Shown piece by piece: positions 52,482-62,446 of a stretch of DNA of 64,000 nt (position 1 is the first letter of the stretch; every line of letters starts with the position of its first letter). A program made the position numbers and the translations under genes. The notes beneath the pieces were generated by a model. The model had not been told where the DNA came from and ran no database searches. It saw only the letters and a program-made list of their open reading frames with translations. Where the stretch lies: NCBI GenBank assembly GCA_965248605.1, contig CBDFJV010000007.1, positions 2,542,001-2,606,000 of the forward strand. The letters run 5' to 3'. Source of the stretch: CAUZJF01 sp965248605. GTDB lineage: Bacteria > Chloroflexota > Dehalococcoidia > Lucifugimonadales > CAUZJF01.

Positions 52482-54470
52482 TCACGCTCGCACGGGTTGG
52501 GCGTGTTCCGGCAGAGCGACCGGGGCAGTCACACGCTGGCGCCTCGGAGAGATTGCCAGGACCGCCCCGAGGACGAACAGCGGCCCCGACGCCCACATCC
52601 ACCAGACCAGCGGGTTCACGTATACGCGGAAGACCGCGCTCCCATCCGCGGCGAACTCCGACGGCACGATGTAGAAGTCTTCCACGGGGGTGCTCCTGAT
52701 CGCGGCGCGGGTCGCACCTATTCTGAAGTCGCGGTAGAAGGCTCGCCTTGCTTCCATTGTTCCGATTCGGCTGCTGCCTGCCGACACGTCGAATTGCGCG
52801 GCAGCCTCATCACGGTCAGGGTAGGTGGTCTCGTCGAAGTCGACATACCGGAAGGTGTAACTTCCCAGCGACGCCGACTCTCCAAGCTCAAGAGCAAAAT
52901 CTCGCTGAACAGCGTAGAAGGACGATCCTATGGCGCCGATCGCAAGCATCGCAATCGCCAGATGGACGACGTAGCCGCCGTACCGTGGTCTGTTGGCCGT
53001 GAGCAGGCGCCCGAAGGCGGACACATAGTTCTCGCCTCTGCCGTGCCTCGAAAGGGTCCCCCGCACCCATTCATGGCCAATGCCCGTCACCGCCATCGCG
53101 CACACCGCCAGGGCAGTCAGGGGCACCGGATCGCGGACTCCCAGGACCGCCAGGACAGCGACCGCCACGACGGCGCCCCCCAATGGGAACTTCAGCGCCG
53201 ACATGACGACGCGTGCATTGGCGCGACGCCACGGCAACAGCGGCCCGACTGCCATCAAGAAGACGATGACCAGGAGCAGGGGGCCGTTCACCCTATTGAA
53301 GAACGGCTCTCCTACAGTGATCGCCACGTCTGAAGAGATGTCGGCTATCACCGGGTATATGGTGCCCCACAGGGTGACAAACGCGACCGCTAGGAAGAGG
53401 GTGTTCTGAGCGAGAAAGGCGCTCTCGCGGGACAGCCAACTTTCGATCCTGCTTCGACTCTTCAGCATGTCCATTCTCCAAGCGAAGGCCGCGAGAGAGC
53501 CCAGGAGGGTGAACGCCATGAAAAATAGAAAAAGCCACCCCATTGTCGACTGAGCGAAGGAGTGGACGGACGGAACGGGGCCTCCCCGATTGATGAACAT
53601 GCCCATCTGAGCGAGCGTGAAGGCCACGACGATGAGGATGATGTTCCACATGCGGAACATGCCCCGTCGTTTCTGCACCATGATCGAGTGGACGAAGGCT
53701 GTGGTCGCAAGCCATGGCATCAGCGCGGAGTTCTCGACAGGATCCCACGCCCAGTACCCACCCCAGCCTAGAATCGTGTACGCCCACCAGCTTCCAAGCA
53801 GCAGCCCGACAGTCAGTATCAGCCAGGACACCATTCCCCACAGCCGGCCCAAGTCTACCCAGTCGTCGTTGCCACCGCGGCCCGCTAACAACGTGCCTAC
53901 CGCGATACTGAATGGGATCGCCACAGAGACGAGCCCGGTCATCTGCATCGGTGGGTGAATGAACATGCCGAAGTGGACGAGCAGAGGGTTGATGCCCTGC
54001 CCGTCGGCGAGGGGTATGGGTAGACGCTCCAGCGGGTTTGCTAGAAAGACCATGATGCCTAGGAAGAAGGCCACGACGCCGGCCATCAGAGCCGTCGAGT
54101 ATGGCACCGCTTCGGGAAGCCGCCCGGAGATGCTCCTTACCGCCAGGACGGCCATTCCGGAAAAGACCAGGGCGATGAACAGCAGCGAGCCCGCGTTTCC
54201 TGCATACAAGGCCACCCACGTGTAGTTCGCGGGCATTGCCAGGTTGCTATTCTCGGCCACGTACCTCACCGAGAAATCGTGTCCGACGAAGGCTCGCACC
54301 AGCGCGCCCGCCGAAATTAAAAGCAGCACCGGCACGGTGTAGAAGCCGTACCGGGCGCTCAGCACGAGCTCCGGGACGCTCCGCCAAACGCCGAGTAGCG
54401 ACGCCAACACCGCGTATGCCGCGACGAAGAGCGCAATCCAAAGCGCCAGACTGCCAGCGTCGACTATCAA
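52482..54470 (-). CDS. ccmF: Cytochrome c haem lyase subunit CcmF
   Basis: A 662-residue membrane protein with about 14 helices. It has the haem-handling WWD motif (GSWWAYTILGWGGYWAWDPV) and conserved His near HPPMQM in an outward loop. The C-terminal soluble section (GSYTFRYVDFDETTYPDRDE) is the usual periplasmic domain. It joins haem to apocytochrome c together with CcmH. The ATG at 54470 overlaps ccmH by four bases. Confidence 0.93.
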   Translation of the reverse strand: MIVDAGSLALWIALFVAAYAVLASLLGVWRSVPELVLSARYGFYTVPVLLLISAGALVRAFVGHDFSVRYVAENSNLAMPANYTWVALYAGNAGSLLFIALVFSGMAVLAVRSISGRLPEAVPYSTALMAGVVAFFLGIMVFLANPLERLPIPLADGQGINPLLVHFGMFIHPPMQMTGLVSVAIPFSIAVGTLLAGRGGNDDWVDLGRLWGMVSWLILTVGLLLGSWWAYTILGWGGYWAWDPVENSALMPWLATTAFVHSIMVQKRRGMFRMWNIILIVVAFTLAQMGMFINRGGPVPSVHSFAQSTMGWLFLFFMAFTLLGSLAAFAWRMDMLKSRSRIESWLSRESAFLAQNTLFLAVAFVTLWGTIYPVIADISSDVAITVGEPFFNRVNGPLLLVIVFLMAVGPLLPWRRANARVVMSALKFPLGGAVVAVAVLAVLGVRDPVPLTALAVCAMAVTGIGHEWVRGTLSRHGRGENYVSAFGRLLTANRPRYGGYVVHLAIAMLAIGAIGSSFYAVQRDFALELGESASLGSYTFRYVDFDETTYPDRDEAAAQFDVSAGSSRIGTMEARRAFYRDFRIGATRAAIRSTPVEDFYIVPSEFAADGSAVFRVYVNPLVWWMWASGPLFVLGAVLAISPRRQRVTAPVALPEHAQPVRA

Positions 54471-55012
54471 ACGCCGCCCTCAGGCCCGGCCGGTTGCTCA
54501 GGCGACGCCGCGACCGGCTCGTCGTCCTGAATGGCTCGTATGCGCGCGAAGTAGCGTTCGCGCTCCTCTTGCGAGAGCGGCGGTTCCGAGGCCTCGCCGG
54601 ACGCATCGCGACGGCGCATCCCCCGTATTGCCATATACAGGAATAGCACCGCGAGCCCAACCCCGAGGGGCGGCACTATCCAGACCAGGATGTTGGAACC
54701 CTCGCGGGGAGGCTCGAGCAGCACGCTGGGACCGTAGCGGTCGACGAAGTAGTCGTTGATCCGCCCCGCCGTCCAACCGTCTTCCAGCCTGTCGGCAACG
54801 ATCCCACGCATCTGCACGGCCAGAGGATGTTGCGATTGGTCGATCGACTCGCCTGGGCAAACGGGACACATTATCGACTTGTTGAGCTCCTGCGCCCGTC
54901 GTTCCAGGTCTGGCACGCCGGCGTCCGTATCGCACCCGCCTGCGAACGTCAGTACGACGAACATGGCGACGGATGCGAGGCCGGGTCGTGCGAGCGTGCC
55001 TACAAGACGCAT
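54467..55012 (-). CDS. ccmH: Cytochrome c maturation protein CcmH
   Basis: A 181-residue protein from the ATG at 55012. After a signal with possible lipobox (FVVLTFAGGC) comes MCPVCPGESIDQSQHPLAVQ, the CxxC motif that reduces apocytochrome, then VADRLEDGWTAGRINDYFVD and the helix LVWIVPPLGVGLAVLFLYMA. Longer frames upstream lack signal features. Other Ccm genes such as ccmE and ccmC are not in the window. Confidence 0.88.
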   Translation of the reverse strand: MRLVGTLARPGLASVAMFVVLTFAGGCDTDAGVPDLERRAQELNKSIMCPVCPGESIDQSQHPLAVQMRGIVADRLEDGWTAGRINDYFVDRYGPSVLLEPPREGSNILVWIVPPLGVGLAVLFLYMAIRGMRRRDASGEASEPPLSQEERERYFARIRAIQDDEPVAASPEQPAGPEGGV

Positions 55013-55112
55013 TCGTTGTCCTGAGCGCTTCACTTCGCACCTAGAGTAACATAGCTTTGCTATAATTCTGCCGCTCTTCACCAGGCGTTCGTGGGGCACG
55101 GAGACACAAGCT

Positions 55113-56090
55113 TTGACGATCCTCTACGTGGCATCCGACCGGCCGGGAGCCGGAAAAACGGCGCTTTGCGCGTCTATGGCGTACGAGCTGCGTCAGCGCG
55201 GCAAGACGGCTGTCGTTTTCAAGCCGGCGTCCACGTCGAACGGTGACGACCCGGACATCGCCGCCTACGAAAAGCTACTGGGAGGGTCGCAGAGCGAGGG
55301 GGACGCCGACAGGTCACCCGACATCGGGGCCACGATCTCCCGGCTCGCTGAGCAAAACGACGTTGTCCTGGTGGAAGGAATGTCGAGCGCGACGGACGAC
55401 GACGCGGCGAAACTCGCTGAAGCGCTGGACGCCAGGGTCGTCGTCGTGGCCCGATACGACATGGAAGTTGACGCCGAGGACCTCGAAGTGTTCAACGCAC
55501 GGTTCGGGGACAGGCTAGTAGGGTACGTGGCCAACGGCTTGACCCGTTACCAGGGTACTGCCTACAAGACGACATTGGCACCGTCCATGGAGGCTGGCGG
55601 ACTCGTCCCGCTGGGCGCGATACCTGAAGACCGGCGGCTCTTGGGCGTAACGGTGGGAGAGCTGGTGGCCCAGCTGGATGGAAAGTACCTGAACGGCAGT
55701 GAGCCTGGCGACGGCCTGGTGGAACACGTGATGGTGGGCGGTCTAGGCCTCGATTCGGGGGAGGCTTACTTCGGCCTGCGACAAAACAAGGCCGTCGTGA
55801 TCCGGGGCGACCGGCCGGACATCCAGATGGCGGCGCTCGCCACACCGACGGCCTGCATGGTCCTGGCTAACGGCGTCGAGCCCATCGAGTACGTGCTCAA
55901 CGAGGCGGAGCTGGAGGAAGTGCCGCTGATCAGCGTCCAGCCTGACACTTTGACCACGATGGAGTTGATGAACGGGCTGTCCGATCGCGCTCGCTTCGAC
56001 CACCCGGCTAAGCTGGAGCGATTCGTCGAGCTTATGAAGGAGCACGTCAATACCGGGGCGATCTACTCGGCGCTCGGGCTGTCCGAATAA
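55113..56090 (+). CDS. P-loop plus DRTGG-domain protein (Pta N-terminal-like regulator)
   Basis: A 325-residue protein starting with TTG. Residues 1-150 are a dethiobiotin-synthetase-like P-loop (SDRPGAGKTALCASMAYELR) with a VLVEGMSSATDDDA segment. Residues about 195-310 are a DRTGG domain (NKAVVIRGDRPDIQMAALAT, ANGVEPIEYVLNEAE), as in the regulatory part of long phosphotransacetylases, without the catalytic domain. A TATAAT box lies at 55061. It may sense an acyl or nucleotide ligand; its target is unknown. Confidence 0.82.
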   Translation: MTILYVASDRPGAGKTALCASMAYELRQRGKTAVVFKPASTSNGDDPDIAAYEKLLGGSQSEGDADRSPDIGATISRLAEQNDVVLVEGMSSATDDDAAKLAEALDARVVVVARYDMEVDAEDLEVFNARFGDRLVGYVANGLTRYQGTAYKTTLAPSMEAGGLVPLGAIPEDRRLLGVTVGELVAQLDGKYLNGSEPGDGLVEHVMVGGLGLDSGEAYFGLRQNKAVVIRGDRPDIQMAALATPTACMVLANGVEPIEYVLNEAELEEVPLISVQPDTLTTMELMNGLSDRARFDHPAKLERFVELMKEHVNTGAIYSALGLSE

Positions 56091-56131
56091 AGGCAGCACG
56101 GGATTCCCCGTTCCTATCGCGCAACGCCGAC

Positions 56132-56683
56132 GTGCGAATCACCACCGAGCGTCTAGTCCTCCGCGAATTCGTGACCAGCGACTGGCCCGATGTCCTCGCC
56201 TATCAAAGGGACCCTCGGTACCTCCGGCTCTACCCGTGGACTGACCGAACGGAAACCGAAGTGCGAGACTTCGTTCAGAGGTTCGTGGACGAGCAGGCAG
56301 AGCGTCCTAGGCGGAGATTCCAGTTGGCGGTCACATTGGCGAACGCTAACCGAGCTATCGGCAGCTGCGGGATTCGTCGTAAACCCGAGAACGACTGGGA
56401 GGCCGACATCGGCTACGACCTGGCGCCCGAGCATTGGGGACAGGGATAAGCGACAGAGGCTGCCCGAGCTATGGTCGACTTCGGGTTTCGGAAGCTGGGC
56501 CTGCATCGCGTGTCATCCTGGTGCATCGCCGAGAACGTAGCATCGGCACGAGTCCTTGAAAAGGCGGGCCTGCAGCTCGAAGGCAGACTACGCGACAACG
56601 AGTACTTCAAAGACCGGTGGTGGGAAACCCTGCTCTACGGCCTGCTCGAAAGCGAGTGGAGAGTTTCTCAGGGTGTATTCTGA
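56132..56683 (+). pseudogene. GNAT acetyltransferase with an in-frame stop
   Basis: From GTG at 56132 the RimJ/RimL-like pattern RITTERLVLREFVTSDWPDV, WEADIGYDLAPEHWGQG runs to TAA at 56447-56449. The same frame then resumes directly with ATEAARAMVDFGFRKLGLHR and NVASARVLEKAGLQLEGRLR to 56683. The stop falls at the Tyr of the usual G-Y-A-T-E motif, and no other damage is visible, so it is one point mutation away from a whole gene. Confidence 0.85.
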
Positions 56684-56708
56684 GGATCCAGAACCCAAGG
56701 ATTCCTTC

Positions 56709-57275
56709 TTACGAACCTGGCTTCTGCGGAGATCGTTCCGCGGAAAACCTTCCAGTGTAGACCTGCGCTGCTGGAGAACTCAGCCGCTCAACAATAAGCG
56801 CCGCAATCTCCATCATCGGGTAGATATAGACCCGAAACGGACCGAGATTGATAATCTCCAGGGTAATCTGGTTTGAGAAGCCCGGATCAATCTTTGGGGC
56901 GGTCAAGTGGACGGCAACCCCGTACCTCGCGAGGGAACTCTTCCCTTCGATTCTTGCGGCCAACGCGTTCGACAGCCTGACGTGCTCCGCCGTCGCTCCG
57001 AGAACGAAGCTTCCTGGACCCAATATGTATGGCTGATCTCGATGAAGGTCACGGGGCTCGGTACATTCTGCTAGTTTGGCGGCGACGTCAGAAAGCTTTG
57101 TAGGGTCTACGATTTCAGCGTCGTTCACGAGTTCGGGTCTAGTGACGTGGATGTTCGAATCGAGACGAAGGTCAATCGAAGAGGGTTGAACAAGCAAACC
57201 AAGGCCGTCTGGCGGACGGATTTCTAGGTCTCCCGTCTCGATGGCCTCCCAAATATCGTTGTCAGAAAGAACCAA
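56709..57275 (-). CDS. dcd: dCTP deaminase
   Basis: A 188-residue trimeric enzyme that turns dCTP to dUTP (or to dUMP in bifunctional members). LVQPSSIDLRLDSNIHV, ARIEGKSSLARYGV and HLTAPKIDPGFSNQITLEII are the hallmark motifs, with the Glu of TLEI the likely catalytic base. The start GTG at 57275 and the length fit the family. The small hypothetical gene upstream is 12 bases away on the same strand. Confidence 0.92.
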   Translation of the reverse strand: MVLSDNDIWEAIETGDLEIRPPDGLGLLVQPSSIDLRLDSNIHVTRPELVNDAEIVDPTKLSDVAAKLAECTEPRDLHRDQPYILGPGSFVLGATAEHVRLSNALAARIEGKSSLARYGVAVHLTAPKIDPGFSNQITLEIINLGPFRVYIYPMMEIAALIVERLSSPAAQVYTGRFSAERSPQKPGS

Positions 57276-57287
57276 AAGTAATTTCGT

Positions 57288-57605
57288 CTATCCCGCGAAT
57301 TTAAGTTCCATGACGTCGTGCTTAGACATCGTCCAAGTCGCGGTCCCCATAGAGGACGGCGGAAGGCTGATCATGACCTCGTCGCCTATGACGCCAACCA
57401 AAGTCCCTGATATGACTGGGTACCCCGCGCTCATAACCACTGTGGTCGTGGGAACAAATGCCTCAAACTGACGGCCTCCGACATCAACTGATACATAGTA
57501 CTCTTTGCCAAGCGGTGCCTCGTCCGCACGATCCACTCTCAGTCTGTATTCTTCTCCGTCATCTGAAAACGTCGGCCTTATGATTTTGTTTACTTCCCTT
57601 GCCAC
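57288..57605 (-). CDS. Small beta-rich protein, unknown function
   Basis: A 105-residue protein: RVDRADEAPLGKEYYVSVDV, ISGTLVGVIGDEVMISLPPS, ending MELKFAG. The pattern suggests a small beta barrel. A start at ATG 57605 fits the tight neighbour spacing to dcd. Family unknown. Confidence 0.6.
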   Translation of the reverse strand: MAREVNKIIRPTFSDDGEEYRLRVDRADEAPLGKEYYVSVDVGGRQFEAFVPTTTVVMSAGYPVISGTLVGVIGDEVMISLPPSSMGTATWTMSKHDVMELKFAG

Positions 57606-57917
57606 AACTGTTCTCCTGAGTCAGAATTTATTTGAGTTTCACCCACACGCCCTTGATCGACTTCGCGCTGATTGATCCTACCAGTTATAGTACCTATGCG
57701 TCAGATTGCAACTATATATCCTGCCTAGGATCGATAAGTCAATGGCGTGGACCTGCAAGCATAGACTAGAATAGTATAGAACATATGTACGCGCGATGCA
57801 AGAGCGCTATGCGGCTTGGATCTAAAACCGATAACCTAACTTCCTTGTCCTTATCCTCAATGGTACCTTCATGTATAATTCCGGTTCGCCGATGAATACT
57901 CCGTGGAGAGCGGTTGA
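57606..57917. other. 312-base divergent intergenic region, no gene seen
   Basis: It separates the dcd-side genes from speD and should hold both promoters, but none is clear. GGAGAG lies about ten bases before the TTG start of speD. Confidence 0.4.
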
Positions 57918-58286
57918 TTGAACGCGCTGGGGACGCAGATCCTGCTGGACCTGAGGCAGTGTGACGAAACACTCCTCGATGACGTCGACGTCATCCGGGA
58001 GGCGATGGTGGGCGCGGCGGACGAGGCGGGCGCCACCATTCTCAGCCAGTCTTTCCACAAGTTCGACCCAAGAGGCGTGACCGGGATCGTCGCTATCGCC
58101 GAGTCCCACCTCGCTATCCACACTTGGCCCGAACACGGCTACGCCGCCGTCGATATCTTCACCTGTGGCGCGGGGTTCACTCCCAGAAAGGCGGCGGAGC
58201 TCATTATCGAACGCCTGGGATGCCTGAACCCCAAGATCACCGAATTTGAGCGCGGCATTCACCAGGAACAGTCCGCCGCCGTCTGA
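57918..58286 (+). CDS. speD: S-adenosylmethionine decarboxylase proenzyme
   Basis: A 122-residue proenzyme that cleaves itself to make its pyruvoyl group and decarboxylates S-adenosylmethionine for spermidine synthesis. IAESHLAIHTWPEHGYAAVD includes the Ser at which self-cleavage occurs, the catalytic His and the Cys-containing FTCG follows. TTG start inferred from the protein start LGTQILLDL. The ATG of speE overlaps its stop by one base (TGATG). Confidence 0.93.
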   Translation: MNALGTQILLDLRQCDETLLDDVDVIREAMVGAADEAGATILSQSFHKFDPRGVTGIVAIAESHLAIHTWPEHGYAAVDIFTCGAGFTPRKAAELIIERLGCLNPKITEFERGIHQEQSAAV

Positions 58287-59218
58287 TGGCCGGCTTGACC
58301 TCGCCACCGTCTGAGGGCGACTGGCACTACGAGCACATCACCCCCGACCTTTTGCAGGTCGAGCGCATCGACCGAATCATCTACTCCGGCGAGACCGAAT
58401 ACCAGTCGGTCTGCATCCTCGATACGGAATGCTTCGGAAGGACCCTACTCCTCGACGACAAGACCCAGTCCACCGAGCTCGACGAGTTCGTGTACCACGA
58501 GGCACTGGTCCAGCCATCCATGGTGGCCCACCCTGGACCGCGAGAGGTCTTCGTCGCCGGAGGCGGAGAGGGCGCTACCATACGGGAGGCGCTGTCCCAC
58601 AGCTCGGTCGAGCGGGTCACGATGGTGGACATCGACGCCGAAGTCGTCGAGCTGTGCCGCGAACATCTGCCGAGGTTCCATCAGGGCGCCTTCGACGACC
58701 CCCGATTGGAGCTTCGCTTTGCTGACGCTCTCAAATTCTTGGAAGATACGAGCCAGCGGTTTGACGTCGTGATCGTCGACGTCCCCGATCCGCTAGAAGG
58801 CGGTCCGGCGTACCAGCTCTATACACGAGAGTTCTACGAGCTGCTCAGGGACCGGCTCAATCCGCACGGAATGATCGCCGTCCAGTCGGGCCCGACCGGA
58901 CCCGCTTTCTACGAGCAGTGCTTCTCCGCCGTGGCTAGCACGATCGGCGCGGTCTTCCCATCGATTTTCTACTACGACGCGTTCGTTCCGTCTTACGGGA
59001 CGACCTGGGGCTTCGCTATAGGCTCTCTAGGGCCTGACCCGACGGAGCTGGCGGCCGACGAGATCGACTCCCGAATATCGAAGCGCGTGACGAAGACGCT
59101 GAAGCATTACGATGGGGTCACGCACCGGGGCATGTTCTCGGTGCCGAAGTACCTCAGGGCCGCGGTCGCCGCGGAGACGAGGGTCATCACGAAGGCCGAC
59201 CCGCTATTCGTGACGTAG
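58286..59218 (+). CDS. speE: Spermidine synthase
   Basis: A 310-residue aminopropyltransferase that makes spermidine from putrescine and decarboxylated SAM. Q and Y residues of EYQSVCI, FVAGGGEGATIREAL, TMVDIDAEVVELCREHL and VVIVDVPDPLEGGPAYQLYT form the cofactor and putrescine sites, with the catalytic Asp in VDVPDP. It is coupled to speD. Confidence 0.95.
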   Translation: MAGLTSPPSEGDWHYEHITPDLLQVERIDRIIYSGETEYQSVCILDTECFGRTLLLDDKTQSTELDEFVYHEALVQPSMVAHPGPREVFVAGGGEGATIREALSHSSVERVTMVDIDAEVVELCREHLPRFHQGAFDDPRLELRFADALKFLEDTSQRFDVVIVDVPDPLEGGPAYQLYTREFYELLRDRLNPHGMIAVQSGPTGPAFYEQCFSAVASTIGAVFPSIFYYDAFVPSYGTTWGFAIGSLGPDPTELAADEIDSRISKRVTKTLKHYDGVTHRGMFSVPKYLRAAVAAETRVITKADPLFVT

Positions 59219-59291
59219 GGCGCTTCTGCCGAGCGGTGGACCAAGATGGGAGACGCCTGTAGCCCAACGCTAAAAGGACCCTCACCTCAGT

Positions 59292-59310
59292 CCTCTCCCG
59301 AAAGGAGAGG
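59292..59310. terminator. Short hairpin between speE and pcrA
   Basis: CCTCTCC and GGAGAGG with loop CGAAA. No T run, so it may be a weak terminator or a small repeat. A TATAAT box at 59341-59346 follows and could serve the helicase gene. Confidence 0.4.
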
Positions 59311-59382
59311 AGGTAGGACCCTACCGTCGAACAGCCGTGCTATAATCTCGCTGGACATCCCGGACTGGAACCGGATCGCCGC

Positions 59383-61644
59383 ATGCCCGACGACATCCTA
59401 GAAGGACTGAACCCAAACCAGCGCGAGGCCGTCGAGTATGTCGACGGGCCGCTGCTCATTATCGCGGGGCCCGGCAGTGGCAAGACGCGGGTGATCACCC
59501 GTCGCATCGCCTACCTCGTGAAAGTCTGCGGCGTGAGCCCCTACCGCATCGCCGCTGTGACCTTTACCAACAAGGCCGCTCGCGAAATGCGCGATCGCCT
59601 AGCCTCTATGAGTGCGAAAGATCCCCAGACTCCGCTGTTGGATCGGAAGCAGATTCAAGAACTGACTGTCGGGACGTTTCACGGCTTCTGCGCAATGGTC
59701 CTCCGGCGGGAGGGGGACAAGATTGGCCTCGACCGCAACTATTCGATCTACGACGACTCAGACCAGATATCGCTGCTCAAGCGTGCGATGGAGGACGCCA
59801 ACGTCGATCCGAAGAAGTTCGCGCCGCGGGCGATTCAGTCGGTGATTTCAGGCGCCAAGAGCCAGCTCGTCGACGTCGAGACGTTCGGGCTGCGGAAAGA
59901 GAACTACTTCGACGAGATCGTCTACCGGGTCTATGAAATATACGAGCGGCTGATGTCGCAAAACTCGGCCGTGGACTTCGACGACCTGCTCTTCAAGACC
60001 CACTTCCTGTTCGACCAGTTCACCGACGTGGCCGCCAGGTACCAGGGCCGGTACGTCCACTTCATGGTCGACGAGTTCCAGGACACGAACGTCGCTCAGT
60101 ACGCCCTCGCGAAGCAGCTCGCCGAGCGCTACAAGAACATCTGCGTCGTCGGCGACCCGGACCAGTCGATCTACTCGTGGCGAAACGCCGACATCCGGAA
60201 CATCCTGAGCTTTCAGAACGACTACGAGGACGCCAAGGTCATCCCTCTGGGAGAGAGCTACCGGTCTTCCAAGACGATCCTCGACGCGGCGCAGAAGCTT
60301 ATCGTGCCGAACAAGCAGCGTGTCGAGCGGGACTTGTGGACCCAGAACGGTCGCGGCGTCCCCATCGTGGTGACCGAGGCGTACACCGAGAAGGACGAGG
60401 CGCAGTCGGTCATTCGCGAGCTGGAGAGGCTGGTCCGCACCGGCGATTACAAGCGCGGCGATGTCGCGATCATGTACCGGGTAAACGCCCAGTCGAGGGC
60501 CTTCGAGGAGGCCTGCCTGCGGTACGGCGTACCCTATCAGCTCGTCGGGGGCCTGCGGTTCTACCAGAGGCAGGAGATCAAGGACCTGATCGCCTACCTG
60601 CGGCTGCTGGTTAACCCGGACGACGTGAGCCTCGCGAGGGTTGCTAACGTGCCGACCCGCGGCATCGGCCAGCGCACGATGGACGAGCTCACACGGCTGG
60701 CGCGAGACTCTGACTCATTGATGTTCGCCGCCATCGAGACCTTGGGGGAGAACACGAACGGCCCGGCCGCCGTGCCCCTGCCGGCGCGGTCCGTCAGAGC
60801 GCTCACTCACTTCCGGGAACTGATCAACGGGCTTGCGGCCGAGGTCGAGTCACTGAGCCTTGTCGAGCTTATCGACGCGCTGCTGGACCGCACCGGCTAC
60901 GCCAAGTACGTGCGGGACGAGGCCGAGCGGGGCGAGGACAAATGGGAGAACCTGCAAGAGTTCAGGAACACAGCCAACGAGTTCTCCGACCTCGAGGGAC
61001 GGGAAGCATTGACGGCCTTTCTGGAGAAGGTCAGTCTGCAGAGCGACGTGGACAGCATGGACGAAAAGGCCGACGCGGTCACCCTGATCACGCTACACCA
61101 GGCCAAGGGCCTGGAGTTTCCGGTGGTATTCATTGTCGGAATGGAGGAGGGGCTTCTTCCTCACATCCGCTCTCTCGACGACCCCCAGGAGATGGAGGAG
61201 GAACGCCGGCTCTGCTACGTGGGCGTGACTCGTGCCAAAGAGCGCTTGTACTTGCACCGTGCCTTCAGGCGTGGCTTCCGGGGGGGCTCCGCGCCTACCG
61301 AACCGTCGCGCTTCTTGACCGACATCCCGAAGGACCTGATCGTAGCGCCGCACGACGAGCCTAAGAAGAAGCTGGGGTCCGCCAGCTGGGCTGCTGACAG
61401 GAGCAAGCGCACTCCTTCGGTCGTGGTGACCTCCAAACCCGCCAAGTCCAACGGCGCGAAAGCCTCGGAACCGAAGGTCGTGCTGACTACCGGCGACAAG
61501 GTCAAGCATGCGACCTTCGGTGAGGGCATCGTAACGGCGCACAAGCGCATGAAAGACGACGTTGAGATCACGGTGTTTTTCAAGGAGAGCCAGGGCGTCA
61601 AGCGCCTGCTGCTCAGCTTCGCTCCGCTGGAGAAAGTGAGCTAG
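59383..61644 (+). CDS. pcrA: UvrD/PcrA-type DNA helicase
   Basis: A 753-residue superfamily 1A helicase that unwinds DNA 3' to 5' during repair and replication. Motif I is AGPGSGKTRV (about residue 28), motif II is VDEFQDTN, motif III is GDPDQSIYSWR, motif V is TLHQAKGLEFPVVF and motif VI is CYVGVTRAKERLYL. The C-terminal domain (GDKVKHATFGEGIVTAHKRM) is the PcrA-type RNA-polymerase-contacting module, which separates it from UvrD of Proteobacteria. All motifs are intact. Confidence 0.95.
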   Translation: MPDDILEGLNPNQREAVEYVDGPLLIIAGPGSGKTRVITRRIAYLVKVCGVSPYRIAAVTFTNKAAREMRDRLASMSAKDPQTPLLDRKQIQELTVGTFHGFCAMVLRREGDKIGLDRNYSIYDDSDQISLLKRAMEDANVDPKKFAPRAIQSVISGAKSQLVDVETFGLRKENYFDEIVYRVYEIYERLMSQNSAVDFDDLLFKTHFLFDQFTDVAARYQGRYVHFMVDEFQDTNVAQYALAKQLAERYKNICVVGDPDQSIYSWRNADIRNILSFQNDYEDAKVIPLGESYRSSKTILDAAQKLIVPNKQRVERDLWTQNGRGVPIVVTEAYTEKDEAQSVIRELERLVRTGDYKRGDVAIMYRVNAQSRAFEEACLRYGVPYQLVGGLRFYQRQEIKDLIAYLRLLVNPDDVSLARVANVPTRGIGQRTMDELTRLARDSDSLMFAAIETLGENTNGPAAVPLPARSVRALTHFRELINGLAAEVESLSLVELIDALLDRTGYAKYVRDEAERGEDKWENLQEFRNTANEFSDLEGREALTAFLEKVSLQSDVDSMDEKADAVTLITLHQAKGLEFPVVFIVGMEEGLLPHIRSLDDPQEMEEERRLCYVGVTRAKERLYLHRAFRRGFRGGSAPTEPSRFLTDIPKDLIVAPHDEPKKKLGSASWAADRSKRTPSVVVTSKPAKSNGAKASEPKVVLTTGDKVKHATFGEGIVTAHKRMKDDVEITVFFKESQGVKRLLLSFAPLEKVS

Positions 61645-61656
61645 ACCCCGGCCGGC

Positions 61657-62433
61657 GTGGAAGCCGTGAATCCAACACCCCTCGATTCGTCGCAACGACA
61701 CAAGCTCGCGGACGCGCTCGGCGATACCCACGAGACCACAGTCGTCGTCCACAACTTGAGGCGTGGACTATGCCGCGCGGTCGTATCGGGCGAGCCGTCC
61801 CGCTTTACGGCTGCGGTCGTGCAGCGCGACAGCGTTCCCCACGAGCCGCTCGCGTTCGGCACAGACGCCGAAGCGATGTGGCGGCTGCTCGCCTCGATCG
61901 ATGGCTGGGAGAGCGTGACCGTCCCTCCCGATCTATCGCGTCCGCTAGGTCGCGTCATCGAAAGAGAGTCCGGAAGGCGAGTCGGATACTACAGTAATAC
62001 CTACCACACGGCCACGACACCGGTCCCGCCGTTCGAAAGTGAAAATGTGCGTCTACTAACCGCCTCGGACGTGCCGTTGCTCGACAGCTCATGGTTCCAC
62101 CATGAGTTCGAAAGTGTGGCCGCGCTATTGGAAGACGGTGCGTCCGCTGGTGCCGTAGTCGACGGCCGGCTCGTGTCGCTAGCATCCACCAATGGGATCA
62201 CTGACGGCTATGCCAGCATCGGAGTACGCACCCTCGAAGAGTGGCGGGGGCGGGGATACGCTACAGCAGCGGCGTCTATTGTGGCGCGACAACTGCAGCA
62301 GATGGGACGGACGCCGGTCTGGAGTGCGGGCGAAGACAACTATGCCTCGTTACGAGTGGCTGAGAAACTAGGCTTTGTGGAGGTATCGCGACGAGTCTTC
62401 ATTAACGTTTGGAGGGACGGACGACAGCCGTGA
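61657..62433 (+). CDS. GNAT-family N-acetyltransferase
   Basis: A 258-residue protein. Residues 130-250 are a GNAT domain: GVRTLEEWRGRGYATAAASI is the acetyl-CoA-binding motif A, and NYASLRVAEKLGFVEVSRRV is motif B. The first 125 residues are a less clear domain that may hold the substrate. It starts at GTG 61657, 12 bases after pcrA, and may be co-transcribed. Substrate unknown. Confidence 0.82.
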   Translation: MEAVNPTPLDSSQRHKLADALGDTHETTVVVHNLRRGLCRAVVSGEPSRFTAAVVQRDSVPHEPLAFGTDAEAMWRLLASIDGWESVTVPPDLSRPLGRVIERESGRRVGYYSNTYHTATTPVPPFESENVRLLTASDVPLLDSSWFHHEFESVAALLEDGASAGAVVDGRLVSLASTNGITDGYASIGVRTLEEWRGRGYATAAASIVARQLQQMGRTPVWSAGEDNYASLRVAEKLGFVEVSRRVFINVWRDGRQP

Positions 62434-62446
62434 AGGCAGTCTTAAC

